A DNA stretch of 21,273 nucleotides, from the NCBI GenBank assembly GCA_018066825.1, contig JAGPVU010000099.1, positions 1-21,273 on the forward strand, read 5' to 3'. Below are positions 1-8,743 of this stretch, piece by piece. The notes beneath the pieces were generated by a model. That model was not told the origin of the DNA, ran no database searches, and saw only the letters and a list, made by a program, of their open reading frames with translations. Position numbers and translations under genes: made by a program. Positions within the stretch are counted from its first letter, which is position 1. The number at the start of each line of letters is the position of its first letter. The stretch is from Cycloclasticus sp. (GTDB taxonomy: Bacteria; Pseudomonadota; Gammaproteobacteria; Methylococcales; Cycloclasticaceae).

Positions 1-1918
1 TAAAATTGACGTTGTGGCTGGCTGGGAGCGAGCGGTTGAGGTCGTTTTGGGCTCGAGATTGCAATCTGTTTGTGTCGACGATATAGAAGCGGTGTTGCAA
101 CGTGCAGAGCAGTTGCCGACAGGTGAGCTTAGTTTGTTTAACACCACGACGGTAGAGACCTCGACAGCACCGAGAAAAACATCCCTAGCGAGTTTAGTAA
201 CGGCTAATATGCCCACCATGGTGCTGCTGAAAAACGTGCATTTTGCCCCTTCATTAGCGCAGGCCACAGTATTACTGGCCGAGTTAGAGGAGCATGAATC
301 GGTGATTACAGATGAGGGTGTTTGGCTGCATGCCGATGGTGTGAGTTTTAATGCCCACGATGCAGGGGATAGTATCCTCGTATTGGAAAAGGAAAAAAGG
401 AAGCTGACTCAGCAGTTAAGCAAGCTAAACAAGGGTATATCAATTAATGAACAGGCACTGACTTCGGCTAGAGACGCATTGATGGAGGTCGAAAAACACG
501 TCCGCGAGTTACGTCAAGTGGAAGGCGATACAGTAAAGCAAGTTTCACAACTTGTGATGCAGCTAGGCGAGATGCGCTCAAAAACAGAGCAAGCACAGCA
601 GCGTTTGCAGCAAATAGAGGTTGAAACAGAGCAACTTCAAGCTGAGCATCAGCGTGATTCAGACAGTTTAGCCAGTAGTCGACAGGTGATACAAGCAGCG
701 ATAGAGCAATCCGCTAAATTAGAAGGTCAACGCACCAGCTTGCAACAGCAACGTGAAGCGAAAAAGTCCGCACTGGATACGACGCGTCGTGAGGTGCACG
801 GTTCACGTGAGCTTACGCATAGCCTTATGTTGCAACTTGAATCACAGCGATCGTCCCAGGCATTGCTGGTACAAAATGCAGAGGCCGTTAAGGAGCGCAT
901 GAGCCTTGCATCTGATAAATTGGCAGAGTTTCAAGCGCAGATTAATCTAAGTGACGAACCTCTGGGTGCTTTGCAAGCAAGCTTAGCAGCGGGTTTAAAA
1001 AAGCGTCAGCAGGTCGAGGCCGATTTGCTTGGCATTAGAGCTAAGGCTGAGGCGACAGAGCACGTGATTCGTGAGTTAACAGCAAAGCGGCAACAAACTG
1101 AGCAACAGGTGCAACAGGCAAGAGAGGATGCGTTAACTGCGCAGGTTGACCATCAAGAAGTGCGGGTAAGAAAGCAAACCTTGGTCGAGCAGTTGCAAGA
1201 AGCTGGGGTGGAACTAAGCGATACCTTGAGCGATTTACCAGAACAAGCGAATGACCTTGAGTGGCAGCAACAAGTGGCCCGTTTGGCGGAACAGATCGAT
1301 CGGTTGGGGTCAATTAATTTAACCGCGATTGAAGAGTTTGAGACACAGTCAGAAAGAAAAACTTACCTAGACAGCCAGCGTGAAGACCTCGTAGCCGCGC
1401 TTAAAACGCTGGAAACGGCGATTGAAAAAATTGATAAAGAAAGCCGATTTTTGTTTAAGCAAACATTTGATAAGGTCAACGCGGGTTTTGAACGGCGCTT
1501 TCCTAAGTTATTTGGAGGCGGGCATGCGTATTTGCAACAAACCGGTGAAGATTTATTAGAAACAGGTGTCACCGTCATGGCGAGACCGCCGGGTAAACGC
1601 AATAGTTCAATTCACTTATTGTCGGGTGGTGAAAAGGCGCTAACTGCTGTTGCATTAGTGTTCGCAATTTTTGACTTAAACCCATCACCCTTCTGTATGT
1701 TGGATGAAGTTGATGCGCCATTGGATGAAGCAAACGTCGGACGTTTTGGTGAATTAGTCAAAGAAATGTCAAAGACTGTTCAAATGATTTTGATTACGCA
1801 TAATAAGGCAACAATGGAAATGGCTCAGCAGTTGGCGGGGGTCACCATGAAAGAACCGGGTGTGTCACGACTAGTGGCGGTAGATATTGATGAGGCCGTA
1901 AAAATGGCTGCTAACTGA
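1..1918 (+). CDS. smc: Chromosome partition protein Smc, C-terminal half (5' end outside window)
   Basis: Smc is the ATPase core of the bacterial condensin that organises and segregates the chromosome. The frame is open from the first full codon at base 2, so the start lies off the left edge; the GTG at 14 is internal. The visible part begins inside the hinge (GWERAVE..LGSRLQSV), ends the hinge near base 380, and continues as a long Gln/Glu/Leu-rich coiled coil to about base 1430. The C-terminal ATPase head follows, with the ABC signature LSGGEK at 1619-1636, Walker B FCMLDE at 1691-1708 with its Asp-Glu pair, and a switch motif ITHNKATMEMA. Only the N-terminal head and first coiled-coil arm are missing. 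The gene ends 24 bases before zipA and is probably co-transcribed with it. Identification is secure. Confidence 0.97.
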   Translation, partial: KIDVVAGWERAVEVVLGSRLQSVCVDDIEAVLQRAEQLPTGELSLFNTTTVETSTAPRKTSLASLVTANMPTMVLLKNVHFAPSLAQATVLLAELEEHESVITDEGVWLHADGVSFNAHDAGDSILVLEKEKRKLTQQLSKLNKGISINEQALTSARDALMEVEKHVRELRQVEGDTVKQVSQLVMQLGEMRSKTEQAQQRLQQIEVETEQLQAEHQRDSDSLASSRQVIQAAIEQSAKLEGQRTSLQQQREAKKSALDTTRREVHGSRELTHSLMLQLESQRSSQALLVQNAEAVKERMSLASDKLAEFQAQINLSDEPLGALQASLAAGLKKRQQVEADLLGIRAKAEATEHVIRELTAKRQQTEQQVQQAREDALTAQVDHQEVRVRKQTLVEQLQEAGVELSDTLSDLPEQANDLEWQQQVARLAEQIDRLGSINLTAIEEFETQSERKTYLDSQREDLVAALKTLETAIEKIDKESRFLFKQTFDKVNAGFERRFPKLFGGGHAYLQQTGEDLLETGVTVMARPPGKRNSSIHLLSGGEKALTAVALVFAIFDLNPSPFCMLDEVDAPLDEANVGRFGELVKEMSKTVQMILITHNKATMEMAQQLAGVTMKEPGVSRLVAVDIDEAVKMAAN

Positions 1919-1942
1919 TTAATTTGTATAGGGAACGATAAA

Positions 1943-2668
1943 ATGGAAGAAAGTTCGTTACGGTGGATATTGCTGCTTGTGGGAATCGTTATTCTGGCGG
2001 CTATTTATCTGTTTGATGTGTTACAGAAAAGGTCTCGTCGTGATGAGGTGGGTTCTGATGGGGTTTTTACAGAACAAAAAATCGAACCGAGTCTAATGCA
2101 AGATAGTGCTGATACAGCTTTTGAGGAAAACTCTGCCGAGGAAAGAGCTACAGAAGAAATAGCTACAGAAGTGTTCGACGATGACGATATGGAGGGTGTC
2201 GAGAGTGATATAGATAAGACGGCACCCGACAGTCAGCCGGAAGATCTAAGCGTACCGGTTGCTGAACAAGCATCGGTTATTCAATTGGTGGTGCTAGCCA
2301 AACAGGGTGAGTCTATGTCGGGGGTCGAGTTAGTGGCAGCCTTTACCGAGTTGGAACTTGAGTTTGGTGATATGGGTATCTTTCATTGCTATAAACGCTT
2401 GGATGGTGTTGAAAATCAACTTTTTCATGTCGCGAATTTATTGGAACCCGGGACCTTTCCGGTAGGCAGTATGAGCGACTTCCAATCAACGGGGATTATT
2501 CTTTTTTTTCAAGTAAGCGATTTAATCGATTCGCATGAGGCGTTTGATAGTATGTTAAACACAGCGCGTGAGCTGAGTCAGCGCTTCAGTGCACGCTTGG
2601 TTGATGAAACGATGGTGGAGCTTAGTCTTGATAAGATTGCCGAGATCCAAGTCCGGCTTGGTAGTTGA
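1943..2668 (+). CDS. zipA: Cell division protein ZipA
   Basis: ZipA tethers FtsZ to the inner membrane and helps recruit later divisome proteins. The product has 241 residues: one N-terminal membrane anchor (about 7-25) followed by a basic patch (KRSRR, 29-33), an acidic linker (about 34-108), and a C-terminal FtsZ-binding domain (about 112-241, beginning VIQLVVLAKQGE). It is clearly shorter than the roughly 330-residue E. coli protein, and the difference lies in the linker, which is rich in Glu and Asp rather than Pro and Gln. An AGGGA ribosome site at 1930-1934 supports the ATG. The position between smc and ligA is the common gammaproteobacterial order. The family call is firm because of architecture plus context. 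Confidence 0.93.
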   Translation: MEESSLRWILLLVGIVILAAIYLFDVLQKRSRRDEVGSDGVFTEQKIEPSLMQDSADTAFEENSAEERATEEIATEVFDDDDMEGVESDIDKTAPDSQPEDLSVPVAEQASVIQLVVLAKQGESMSGVELVAAFTELELEFGDMGIFHCYKRLDGVENQLFHVANLLEPGTFPVGSMSDFQSTGIILFFQVSDLIDSHEAFDSMLNTARELSQRFSARLVDETMVELSLDKIAEIQVRLGS

Positions 2669-2674
2669 TCTGCG

Positions 2675-4711
2675 ATGAACACAGGCGAGCCCCTTCAGCA
2701 GCGTATACAACGGCTACGCGACGATATTAACCAGCATAACCAGCGCTATTATCAACTTGATGCGCCGCAGATTGCCGATGCGGATTACGATCAGTTGATG
2801 CGCGAGCTTCAAGCGCTTGAAGCGGAGCACCCTGAGTTCATTACTACCGACTCGCCAACTCAACGTGTGGGTGCTGCGCCCTTGGCAAGTTTTCAGCAAG
2901 TGTTGCATCAGGTGCCTATGCTGTCTTTAGACAACGCGTTTAGTGACAGTGAATTTGAAGCATTCGATAAACGGGTACGTGACAGGGCTAACTTGACGGA
3001 AGATGTGACCTATCTTGTCGAACCTAAGTTAGACGGCTTGGCTATTTCATTGCGTTATGAAGAGGGTTTATTGGTGTGCGCCGCCACACGGGGCGATGGG
3101 CAGCGTGGTGAAAACGTCACTGAGAACGTTAAAACCATTGGCGCCATACCCTTGCAACTTAAGGGTGAAACGGTACCGCTGGTGGTCGAAATTCGCGGTG
3201 AGGTTTTCATGCCCTTGCAAGGTTTTGAACGATTAAATGCAACAGCAATAGCTGATGGCGAAAAGCCGTTTGCAAACCCACGTAATGCAGCAGCGGGTAG
3301 TTTAAGGCAGCTTGATTCAAAGATTACCGCGAAACGACCGCTGGCATTTTATACCTATGGTTTAGGTGTTTTAGAGGGTATGCCATTGCCGTCTAGCCAA
3401 GCTGATTTGTTTTTGTTGTTCGCTGCTTGGGGCCTACCGGTATGTGATCAAATATCGACCGCAAAGGGTGTTCAGCAATGCCGTCAGGCTTACCAGTCCT
3501 TAGCCGATAAAAGGGCTAAATTACCTTACGAAATTGACGGCGTGGTGTATAAGGTTAATAGTTTTCGCTTACAGCAATCAATAGGGTTTGTTTCTAGAGC
3601 GCCGCGTTGGGCGGTTGCGCGTAAGTTTCCAGCACAGGAGAAAACCACTCAAGTGCTGTCTATCGATGTGCAAGTGGGTCGAACGGGTTCGATTACGCCT
3701 GTTGCACGTTTAGCACCGGTATTTGTTGGGGGGGTAACGGTGACCAATGTCACCTTGCACAACGAAGACGAGCTGCATAGAAAAGATGTGCGTATCGGCG
3801 ACACCGTTATTGTTCGACGAGCGGGTGACGTGATTCCCGAAATTGTAGCAGTGGTGATCGAGCAACGAACAGCGGAAGCGGTGCCTTATCAAATGCCAAC
3901 ACATTGCCCAGTGTGTTCTTCGCCGCTAGAAAAAATAGAAGGGGAAGCGGTGATACGCTGCTCGGCGGGTTTATATTGCCAGGCACAGGTGAAGGAATCT
4001 GTTAAGCATTTTGCTTCTCGTAAGGCGATGGATGTAGACGGTTTGGGGGACAAATTAGTTGAGCAGCTGGTGGCGAAAAAGCTAGTACAAACACCGGCTG
4101 ATTTATACAGTTTAACGCGAGAACAGTTATTGAGTTTAGACAGGATGGCCGCTAAGTCAGCGGATAATTTGCTACAGGCCTTGGATAAGAGTAAAAGTAC
4201 GACCTTAGCGCGATTTTTGTATGGCTTGGGCATTCGGGAAGTGGGTGAAGTGACAGCGACGAGTTTGGCGCAGCATTTTGGCCATCTCGATGCGCTACAG
4301 CAGGCGTCTGCAGAAGTGTTGGAGCAAGTGCCAGATGTTGGGCCGATTGTGGCTAAACACGTGGTCTCTTTTTTTCAGCTAGCGCATAATCGAGAAGTTG
4401 TGGCTAAGTTGTTGGCGCGAGGGGTCCATTGGCCGGAAGTAAGAGCCTTAACTAAGAGCCAGCATGCCTTATCGGATAAAGTAGTGGTTTTAACGGGAGC
4501 CTTAGCTTCGATGACGCGGGATCAAGCGAAGACCGCGCTGCGAGATTTGGGTGCAAAGGTAACCGGCAGTGTCTCTAAAAAAACAGATTTTTTAATAGCG
4601 GGTGAGGCGTCAGGTTCTAAGTTAACTAAAGCCCGGTCTTTAGGCGTGACGGTATTATCAGAAGAGGCGTTTGTGAGCTTATTACAAAGTAATTTGGATT
4701 CAACCGATTAA
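2675..4711 (+). CDS. ligA: NAD-dependent DNA ligase LigA
   Basis: LigA seals nicks in duplex DNA during replication and repair, using NAD+ to adenylate an active-site lysine. The 678-residue product matches the normal length. Visible in order are the N-terminal NMN-binding region (HNQRYYQLDAPQIADADYD, 21-39), the adenylation motif EPKLDG with catalytic Lys118, an OB fold, a zinc finger with Cys411, Cys414, Cys429 and Cys435, helix-hairpin-helix repeats (for example GLGIREVGEVTA and VPDVGPIVA), and a C-terminal BRCT domain (about 595-672). The start is 6 bases after the zipA stop and has no good Shine-Dalgarno sequence, which suggests translational coupling to zipA. All key residues are present. 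Confidence 0.98.
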   Translation: MNTGEPLQQRIQRLRDDINQHNQRYYQLDAPQIADADYDQLMRELQALEAEHPEFITTDSPTQRVGAAPLASFQQVLHQVPMLSLDNAFSDSEFEAFDKRVRDRANLTEDVTYLVEPKLDGLAISLRYEEGLLVCAATRGDGQRGENVTENVKTIGAIPLQLKGETVPLVVEIRGEVFMPLQGFERLNATAIADGEKPFANPRNAAAGSLRQLDSKITAKRPLAFYTYGLGVLEGMPLPSSQADLFLLFAAWGLPVCDQISTAKGVQQCRQAYQSLADKRAKLPYEIDGVVYKVNSFRLQQSIGFVSRAPRWAVARKFPAQEKTTQVLSIDVQVGRTGSITPVARLAPVFVGGVTVTNVTLHNEDELHRKDVRIGDTVIVRRAGDVIPEIVAVVIEQRTAEAVPYQMPTHCPVCSSPLEKIEGEAVIRCSAGLYCQAQVKESVKHFASRKAMDVDGLGDKLVEQLVAKKLVQTPADLYSLTREQLLSLDRMAAKSADNLLQALDKSKSTTLARFLYGLGIREVGEVTATSLAQHFGHLDALQQASAEVLEQVPDVGPIVAKHVVSFFQLAHNREVVAKLLARGVHWPEVRALTKSQHALSDKVVVLTGALASMTRDQAKTALRDLGAKVTGSVSKKTDFLIAGEASGSKLTKARSLGVTVLSEEAFVSLLQSNLDSTD

Positions 4712-4714
4712 ATT

Positions 4715-5857
4715 ATGGATACGGACTTAACAACCGAGGTTCGCATGCTGGAAAGCCATATCGATGGCATGATCGCGCGTGTTCAAAGAAATGAAGAAAT
4801 GCTAAAGCGGTTTCATGATTTGGAAATGCAGTTGCTCTCGCTAAACTCATTAAAAGAATTGGTTGAAAATATTCTAGATGATGCTAAATCCGCGTTTAAT
4901 TTACAGTCCTTATCGTTGCTTTTAGCCGATGGGAGTGGAGATATTTCTAGCTTTCTTACCGAAGACGGTTTTTGTTTACAAGACCATCCCTCCGTGGTTT
5001 TAACCCCAAATGTTGGCCTGTTTAAGGCGAAGCTAGGGCTTTCGCAGCGCGTGTTATTGGGTGATGCATCAACGGTATTGGGGCCAGAATTTTGGCCAAC
5101 GGAACAAAAACGTCCAACCAGTGTGGCGCTCATTCCCTTAATTAGACGTGGTATTCACTTAGGTTGTCTGGTGTTTGGTAGTGATGATGAAAGTCGGTTC
5201 CAGGCAAATATGTCGACCTACTTTTTGGATCGTTTAGGTAAGGTCCTTAGTGTGTGCATGGAAAACACCTTGAATTATGAGCAGTTAAGGCGAAGTAGTT
5301 TGTTTGATACCTTGACTGGGGTTAATAATCGCCGTTTCTTTGAGCAACGGATTGATGAAGAAATGTTACGCTCGTTAAGAACAGGCGATAATTTATCGTG
5401 CTTATTTATAGACATTGACTTTTTTAAAAAAGTGAACGATACCTACGGTCATCAAGTGGGTGATACCGCGCTCAGGCATGTTGCGGAATGTTTACGTAGC
5501 CAATTAAGGAGCAATGATATTTTAGCGCGCTACGGCGGCGAAGAGTTCGTTGCCATACTGCCCACTGCAGCAGAGCAAAAAGGCATCGAAGTAGCTGAGC
5601 GCATGCGTAAACTGGTGGAGCGTTCTGTTTTGCCGATAATGGACAATGAGCAATTGGAACTAACGGTATCTATCGGCGTATCAACCTTCGTTGTTGAGCA
5701 AGCGGGTTTCTCGAGTACTGTTGAAAAGACAGATTTGATCGAGGTGGCAGATAAGGCCTTGTATCAGGCTAAGCATTCAGGGCGTAATAAAGTAGTCAGT
5801 GGTGGTGTGGTGCTGGCAGGTTTAAACGCAAAAACAAAATCTTCTGGTTTAATTTAG
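4715..5857 (+). CDS. Diguanylate cyclase (GGDEF) with N-terminal DUF484/GAF-like sensor
   Basis: Predicted to make cyclic di-GMP from two GTP. The 380-residue protein has no membrane segment or signal peptide, so it is probably cytosolic. Residues 1-55 are helical and coiled-coil-like; about 40-185 resemble a GAF or DUF484 domain (moderate confidence, no ligand deduced). The GGDEF domain starts near 196 with DTLTGVNNRRFFE, has the metal-binding IDIDFFKKVND segment, and carries an intact GGEEF active site at 274-278. An RxxD inhibitory site (Arg265, Asp268) lies exactly five residues upstream, suggesting product feedback inhibition. There is no EAL domain. The ATG is 3 bases after the ligA stop, so the gene is probably in the smc-zipA-ligA transcript. 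It ends with a TAG codon. Catalytic activity is inferred from motifs; the signal it senses is unknown. Confidence 0.9.
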   Translation: MDTDLTTEVRMLESHIDGMIARVQRNEEMLKRFHDLEMQLLSLNSLKELVENILDDAKSAFNLQSLSLLLADGSGDISSFLTEDGFCLQDHPSVVLTPNVGLFKAKLGLSQRVLLGDASTVLGPEFWPTEQKRPTSVALIPLIRRGIHLGCLVFGSDDESRFQANMSTYFLDRLGKVLSVCMENTLNYEQLRRSSLFDTLTGVNNRRFFEQRIDEEMLRSLRTGDNLSCLFIDIDFFKKVNDTYGHQVGDTALRHVAECLRSQLRSNDILARYGGEEFVAILPTAAEQKGIEVAERMRKLVERSVLPIMDNEQLELTVSIGVSTFVVEQAGFSSTVEKTDLIEVADKALYQAKHSGRNKVVSGGVVLAGLNAKTKSSGLI

Positions 5858-5874
5858 TCCTCGTTGTTGTTAAT

Positions 5875-5899
5875 AAAGCCCGTTCCGCATGGGCCTTTA
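5875..5899 (+). terminator. Possible weak terminator after the diguanylate cyclase gene
   Basis: A short hairpin can form between AAAGCCC (5875-5881) and GGGCCTTT (5891-5898) with a one-base bulge and a 9-base loop. It is followed by only TTTAT, so it is weaker than the other terminators in the window. Its place at the end of the smc-to-cyclase run and before an independent gyrA promoter supports the call. Confidence 0.45.
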
Positions 5900-5960
5900 T
5901 CACAGATGAGTTTCAGCTGTTCGCGGTGTGTGTCATAAACCTTATTGCGTAGAAACAAAG

Positions 5961-5991
5961 TTATCAAAAAAAGCGTACTTTAAGGTATAAT
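5961..5991 (+). promoter_or_regulatory. Predicted sigma-70 promoter for gyrA
   Basis: A perfect TATAAT lies at 5986-5991, in an AT-rich stretch about 116 bases before the gyrA start. The best upstream partner is TTATCA at 5961-5966 with a long 19-base spacer, so the -35 element is weak. The region 5992-6090 is strongly AT-rich with no open frame and would be the 5' leader. Supercoiling sensitivity, known for gyrA promoters in other bacteria and fitting a suboptimal spacer, is only an inference. Confidence 0.5.
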
Positions 5992-6090
5992 TTCAACTTT
6001 ATTTTTCATCAATTTTTAGTTGGTTTAGCGATCTTAAAAATAACCGTATTTTATTATCTTAACGCTAATTTTTTGAATAATTCGGCATCT

Positions 6091-6096
6091 GAGGAG
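6091..6096 (+). promoter_or_regulatory. Ribosome binding site of gyrA
   Basis: GAGGAG lies 11 bases before the ATG at 6108. It is among the better Shine-Dalgarno matches in the window and fixes the gyrA start. Confidence 0.7.
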
Positions 6097-6107
6097 ATAC
6101 CTTTAAC

Positions 6108-8726
6108 ATGGCAGAGCTGGTAAAAGAAACGATACCCGTAAACATTGAAGACGAAATGCGTCAGTCCTATTTGGACTACGCGATGAGTGTGATCGTTGGT
6201 AGAGCGTTACCCGACGTGCGTGATGGCTTAAAGCCGGTGCATCGCCGTGTTTTGTTTGCGATGCATGTGCTTGGTAATGATTGGAATAAATCCTATAAAA
6301 AATCGGCGCGTATCGTCGGTGACGTAATTGGTAAATATCATCCGCATGGCGATACTGCGGTGTATGACACGATTGTTCGTATGGCCCAACCGTTTTCTAT
6401 GCGGCATATGTTGGTTGATGGCCAGGGTAACTTCGGTTCGGTTGACGGCGATTCTGCAGCGGCGATGCGTTATACAGAAATTAGAATGGCCAAGTTGTCG
6501 CATGAAATGCTAGCTGACATTGACAAGGAAACGGTCAACTTTAATGCTAACTACGATGAGTCTGAATCTGAACCGGCTGTTTTTCCAGCCCGTGTTCCCT
6601 TGTTGTTGATTAATGGCTCGTCTGGTATTGCCGTCGGTATGGCGACTAATATCCCGCCGCACAATTTGTCTGAAATAACCCATGCGTGTTTGCACTTAAT
6701 TGACCAGCCAGGCGCCAGTATTGATGAATTGATGCAACATGTTCCGGGTCCTGATTTCCCTACAGCCGGTATTATTAATGGCTCAGACGGTATCCGTGAA
6801 GCGTATCATACCGGTCGAGGGCGAATTTATTTGCGTGCGCGTTACCACGTCGAAGGCGAAGATAATTCGAATGGTAAGTTGTCTATTGTCGTCACTGAGT
6901 TGCCTTATCAGGTTAATAAGGCTCGCTTGCTTGAAAAAATAGCGCACCTGGTAAAAGACGCGAAGTTAGAGGGTATTTCTGGGTTGCGTGACGAGTCTGA
7001 TAAAGACGGCATGCGCATGGTTATCGAGCTTAAGCGAGGTGAAGTACCCGAAGTTATTATTAACAATTTATATCAGCAGACGCAGTTGCAAAATGTGTTT
7101 GGCATTAACATGGTGGCGTTGATCGATGGCCGGCCTAAATGCCTGAATCTTAAGCAGATTTTAGAGGCCTTTGTCGACCATCGTCGAGAAGTGGTCACGC
7201 GCAGGACCGTCTATGATTTGCGTAAAGCCCGTGAGCGCGCGCATACCCTAGAAGGGCTGGCCGTTGCCTTATCAAATATCGATGAAATGATTGCTGTGAT
7301 TAAAGCGGCAAAAACACCCGCTGAAGCCAAAGTTGGTTTGCTTGAAAAACCTTGGTTGCCTGGTTTAGTGGCTGAATTACTAGCAAAGGCCGATTCTGAT
7401 CGTTCGCGCCCAGATAAACTTGAAGCCTGTTACGGTTTGCTGGACAGTAATTATCATTTGTCACCCGCTCAAGCACAGGCAATCTTAGAATTACGTCTGC
7501 ACCGTTTGACCGGCCTTGAGCAAGATAAAATTCTGCAAGAATATAAAGACCTGCTCGTTGACATTGACTATCATTTGGATATTTTGGCAGACAGAAGTCG
7601 CTTGATGTCAGTTATTCGAGACGAGTTGATCAAGCTGATTGATGAATATAAAGAAGATCGCCGTACAGAAATTAATGATCAATTCTTAAATTTAACGGCA
7701 GAAGACTTAATTACCGAAGAAGACATGGTGGTAACTTTGTCGCATGAAGGCTATGTTAAGTCACAACCGCTAACCGCCTATACTGCCCAACGTCGTGGTG
7801 GCAAAGGAAAAACAGCAGCTAATACAAAAAATGAAGACTTTATCGATAAGCTGTTTATCGCCAATACGCACGACACGGTGTTGTGTTTCTCTAGCAAAGG
7901 GAAGGTGTATTGGCTGCGGGTGTTTAATTTACCGGTAGCCAGTCGGGTATCGCGCGGCAAACCAATCGTCAACCTGCTGCCATTAGAGGCAGACGAACGG
8001 ATAAACGCCATACTGCCTATTCGGGAGTTTATTGATGACGAATACGTGTTTATGGCGACCGAAGCCGGTACGGTTAAAAAGACGCTGATCAAAGAGTTTG
8101 AAAAACCCCGCGCAAACGGCAAAATCGCGATTGATTTACGTGATGATGACACCTTAGTTGGTGTAGCTGTGACCGATGGTAAGAAAGACGTGATGCTATT
8201 TGCTAGTTCTGGCAAAGTTGCAAGCTTTAACGAATCAGATGTCCGTGTGATGGGGCGTACAGCCGGTGGTGTTCGTGGTATGCGAATTAAATCAGGTGAA
8301 AGTATTATCTCGTTGATTATTTCGCAGCCAGGTACGGTGCTCACCTTAACTGAGAACGGTTACGGTAAGCGCACCCAAATTACTGAATACCCGATCCATA
8401 AACGTGGTGGGCAAGGCGTTATTGCAATGCAAACCAGTGAGCGTAATGGTGCCTTGGTTGGTGCAGTATTAGTAGATGACGACGACGAGTTAATGATTAT
8501 CACCGACGGTGGTACCTTGGTTAGAACACGGACCAACGAGATATCTATCTTAGGTAGAAATACCCAAGGTGTTCGGGTCATTAGGCCGGGTAAAGATGAA
8601 AAAGTAATAGGCTTGGATCGAATAGCAAGCCTAGGTGATGAAGTGGATGAGGATGCACTGATAGAAGGTGAAGAAATGCCTGAATCGGTTGATGGCACCT
8701 CGTCTGAAGATGAAATTGAAAATTAA
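6108..8726 (+). CDS. gyrA: DNA gyrase subunit A
   Basis: GyrA breaks and rejoins DNA in the A2B2 gyrase that introduces negative supercoils. The 872-residue product aligns with E. coli numbering through the N-terminal domain: catalytic Tyr122 in AMRYTEIRM, and quinolone-determining positions Thr83 and Asp87 in HPHGDTAVYD. Thr at 83 is the natural residue in some species such as Pseudomonas aeruginosa, so it is not itself evidence of a resistance mutation. The C-terminal domain carries the GyrA box QRRGGKG at 561-567, needed for DNA wrapping, and six-bladed propeller repeats. The last 30 or so residues are very acidic, as in E. coli, where this tail tunes supercoiling. serC follows after 17 bases. 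Confidence 0.99.
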   Translation: MAELVKETIPVNIEDEMRQSYLDYAMSVIVGRALPDVRDGLKPVHRRVLFAMHVLGNDWNKSYKKSARIVGDVIGKYHPHGDTAVYDTIVRMAQPFSMRHMLVDGQGNFGSVDGDSAAAMRYTEIRMAKLSHEMLADIDKETVNFNANYDESESEPAVFPARVPLLLINGSSGIAVGMATNIPPHNLSEITHACLHLIDQPGASIDELMQHVPGPDFPTAGIINGSDGIREAYHTGRGRIYLRARYHVEGEDNSNGKLSIVVTELPYQVNKARLLEKIAHLVKDAKLEGISGLRDESDKDGMRMVIELKRGEVPEVIINNLYQQTQLQNVFGINMVALIDGRPKCLNLKQILEAFVDHRREVVTRRTVYDLRKARERAHTLEGLAVALSNIDEMIAVIKAAKTPAEAKVGLLEKPWLPGLVAELLAKADSDRSRPDKLEACYGLLDSNYHLSPAQAQAILELRLHRLTGLEQDKILQEYKDLLVDIDYHLDILADRSRLMSVIRDELIKLIDEYKEDRRTEINDQFLNLTAEDLITEEDMVVTLSHEGYVKSQPLTAYTAQRRGGKGKTAANTKNEDFIDKLFIANTHDTVLCFSSKGKVYWLRVFNLPVASRVSRGKPIVNLLPLEADERINAILPIREFIDDEYVFMATEAGTVKKTLIKEFEKPRANGKIAIDLRDDDTLVGVAVTDGKKDVMLFASSGKVASFNESDVRVMGRTAGGVRGMRIKSGESIISLIISQPGTVLTLTENGYGKRTQITEYPIHKRGGQGVIAMQTSERNGALVGAVLVDDDDELMIITDGGTLVRTRTNEISILGRNTQGVRVIRPGKDEKVIGLDRIASLGDEVDEDALIEGEEMPESVDGTSSEDEIEN

Positions 8727-8732
8727 TGGTTC

Positions 8733-8738
8733 AGGAGA
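8733..8738 (+). promoter_or_regulatory. Ribosome binding site of serC
   Basis: AGGAGA lies 5 bases before the serC ATG at 8744, in the short gap after the gyrA stop. It gives serC independent translation initiation within the gyrA transcript. Confidence 0.7.
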
Positions 8739-8743
8739 TTTAA

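Noticed and set aside
5858..6107. Hidden small gene or RNA gene between the diguanylate cyclase and gyrA
   Set aside because: Apart from the weak hairpin and the TATAAT element, the 250 bases are AT-rich with no open frame carrying a ribosome site and no tRNA-like fold.
7778..8344. Open frame of 188 codons on the minus strand within gyrA
   Set aside because: Serine- and leucine-rich low-information translation complementary to the GyrA C-terminal domain; no independent support.
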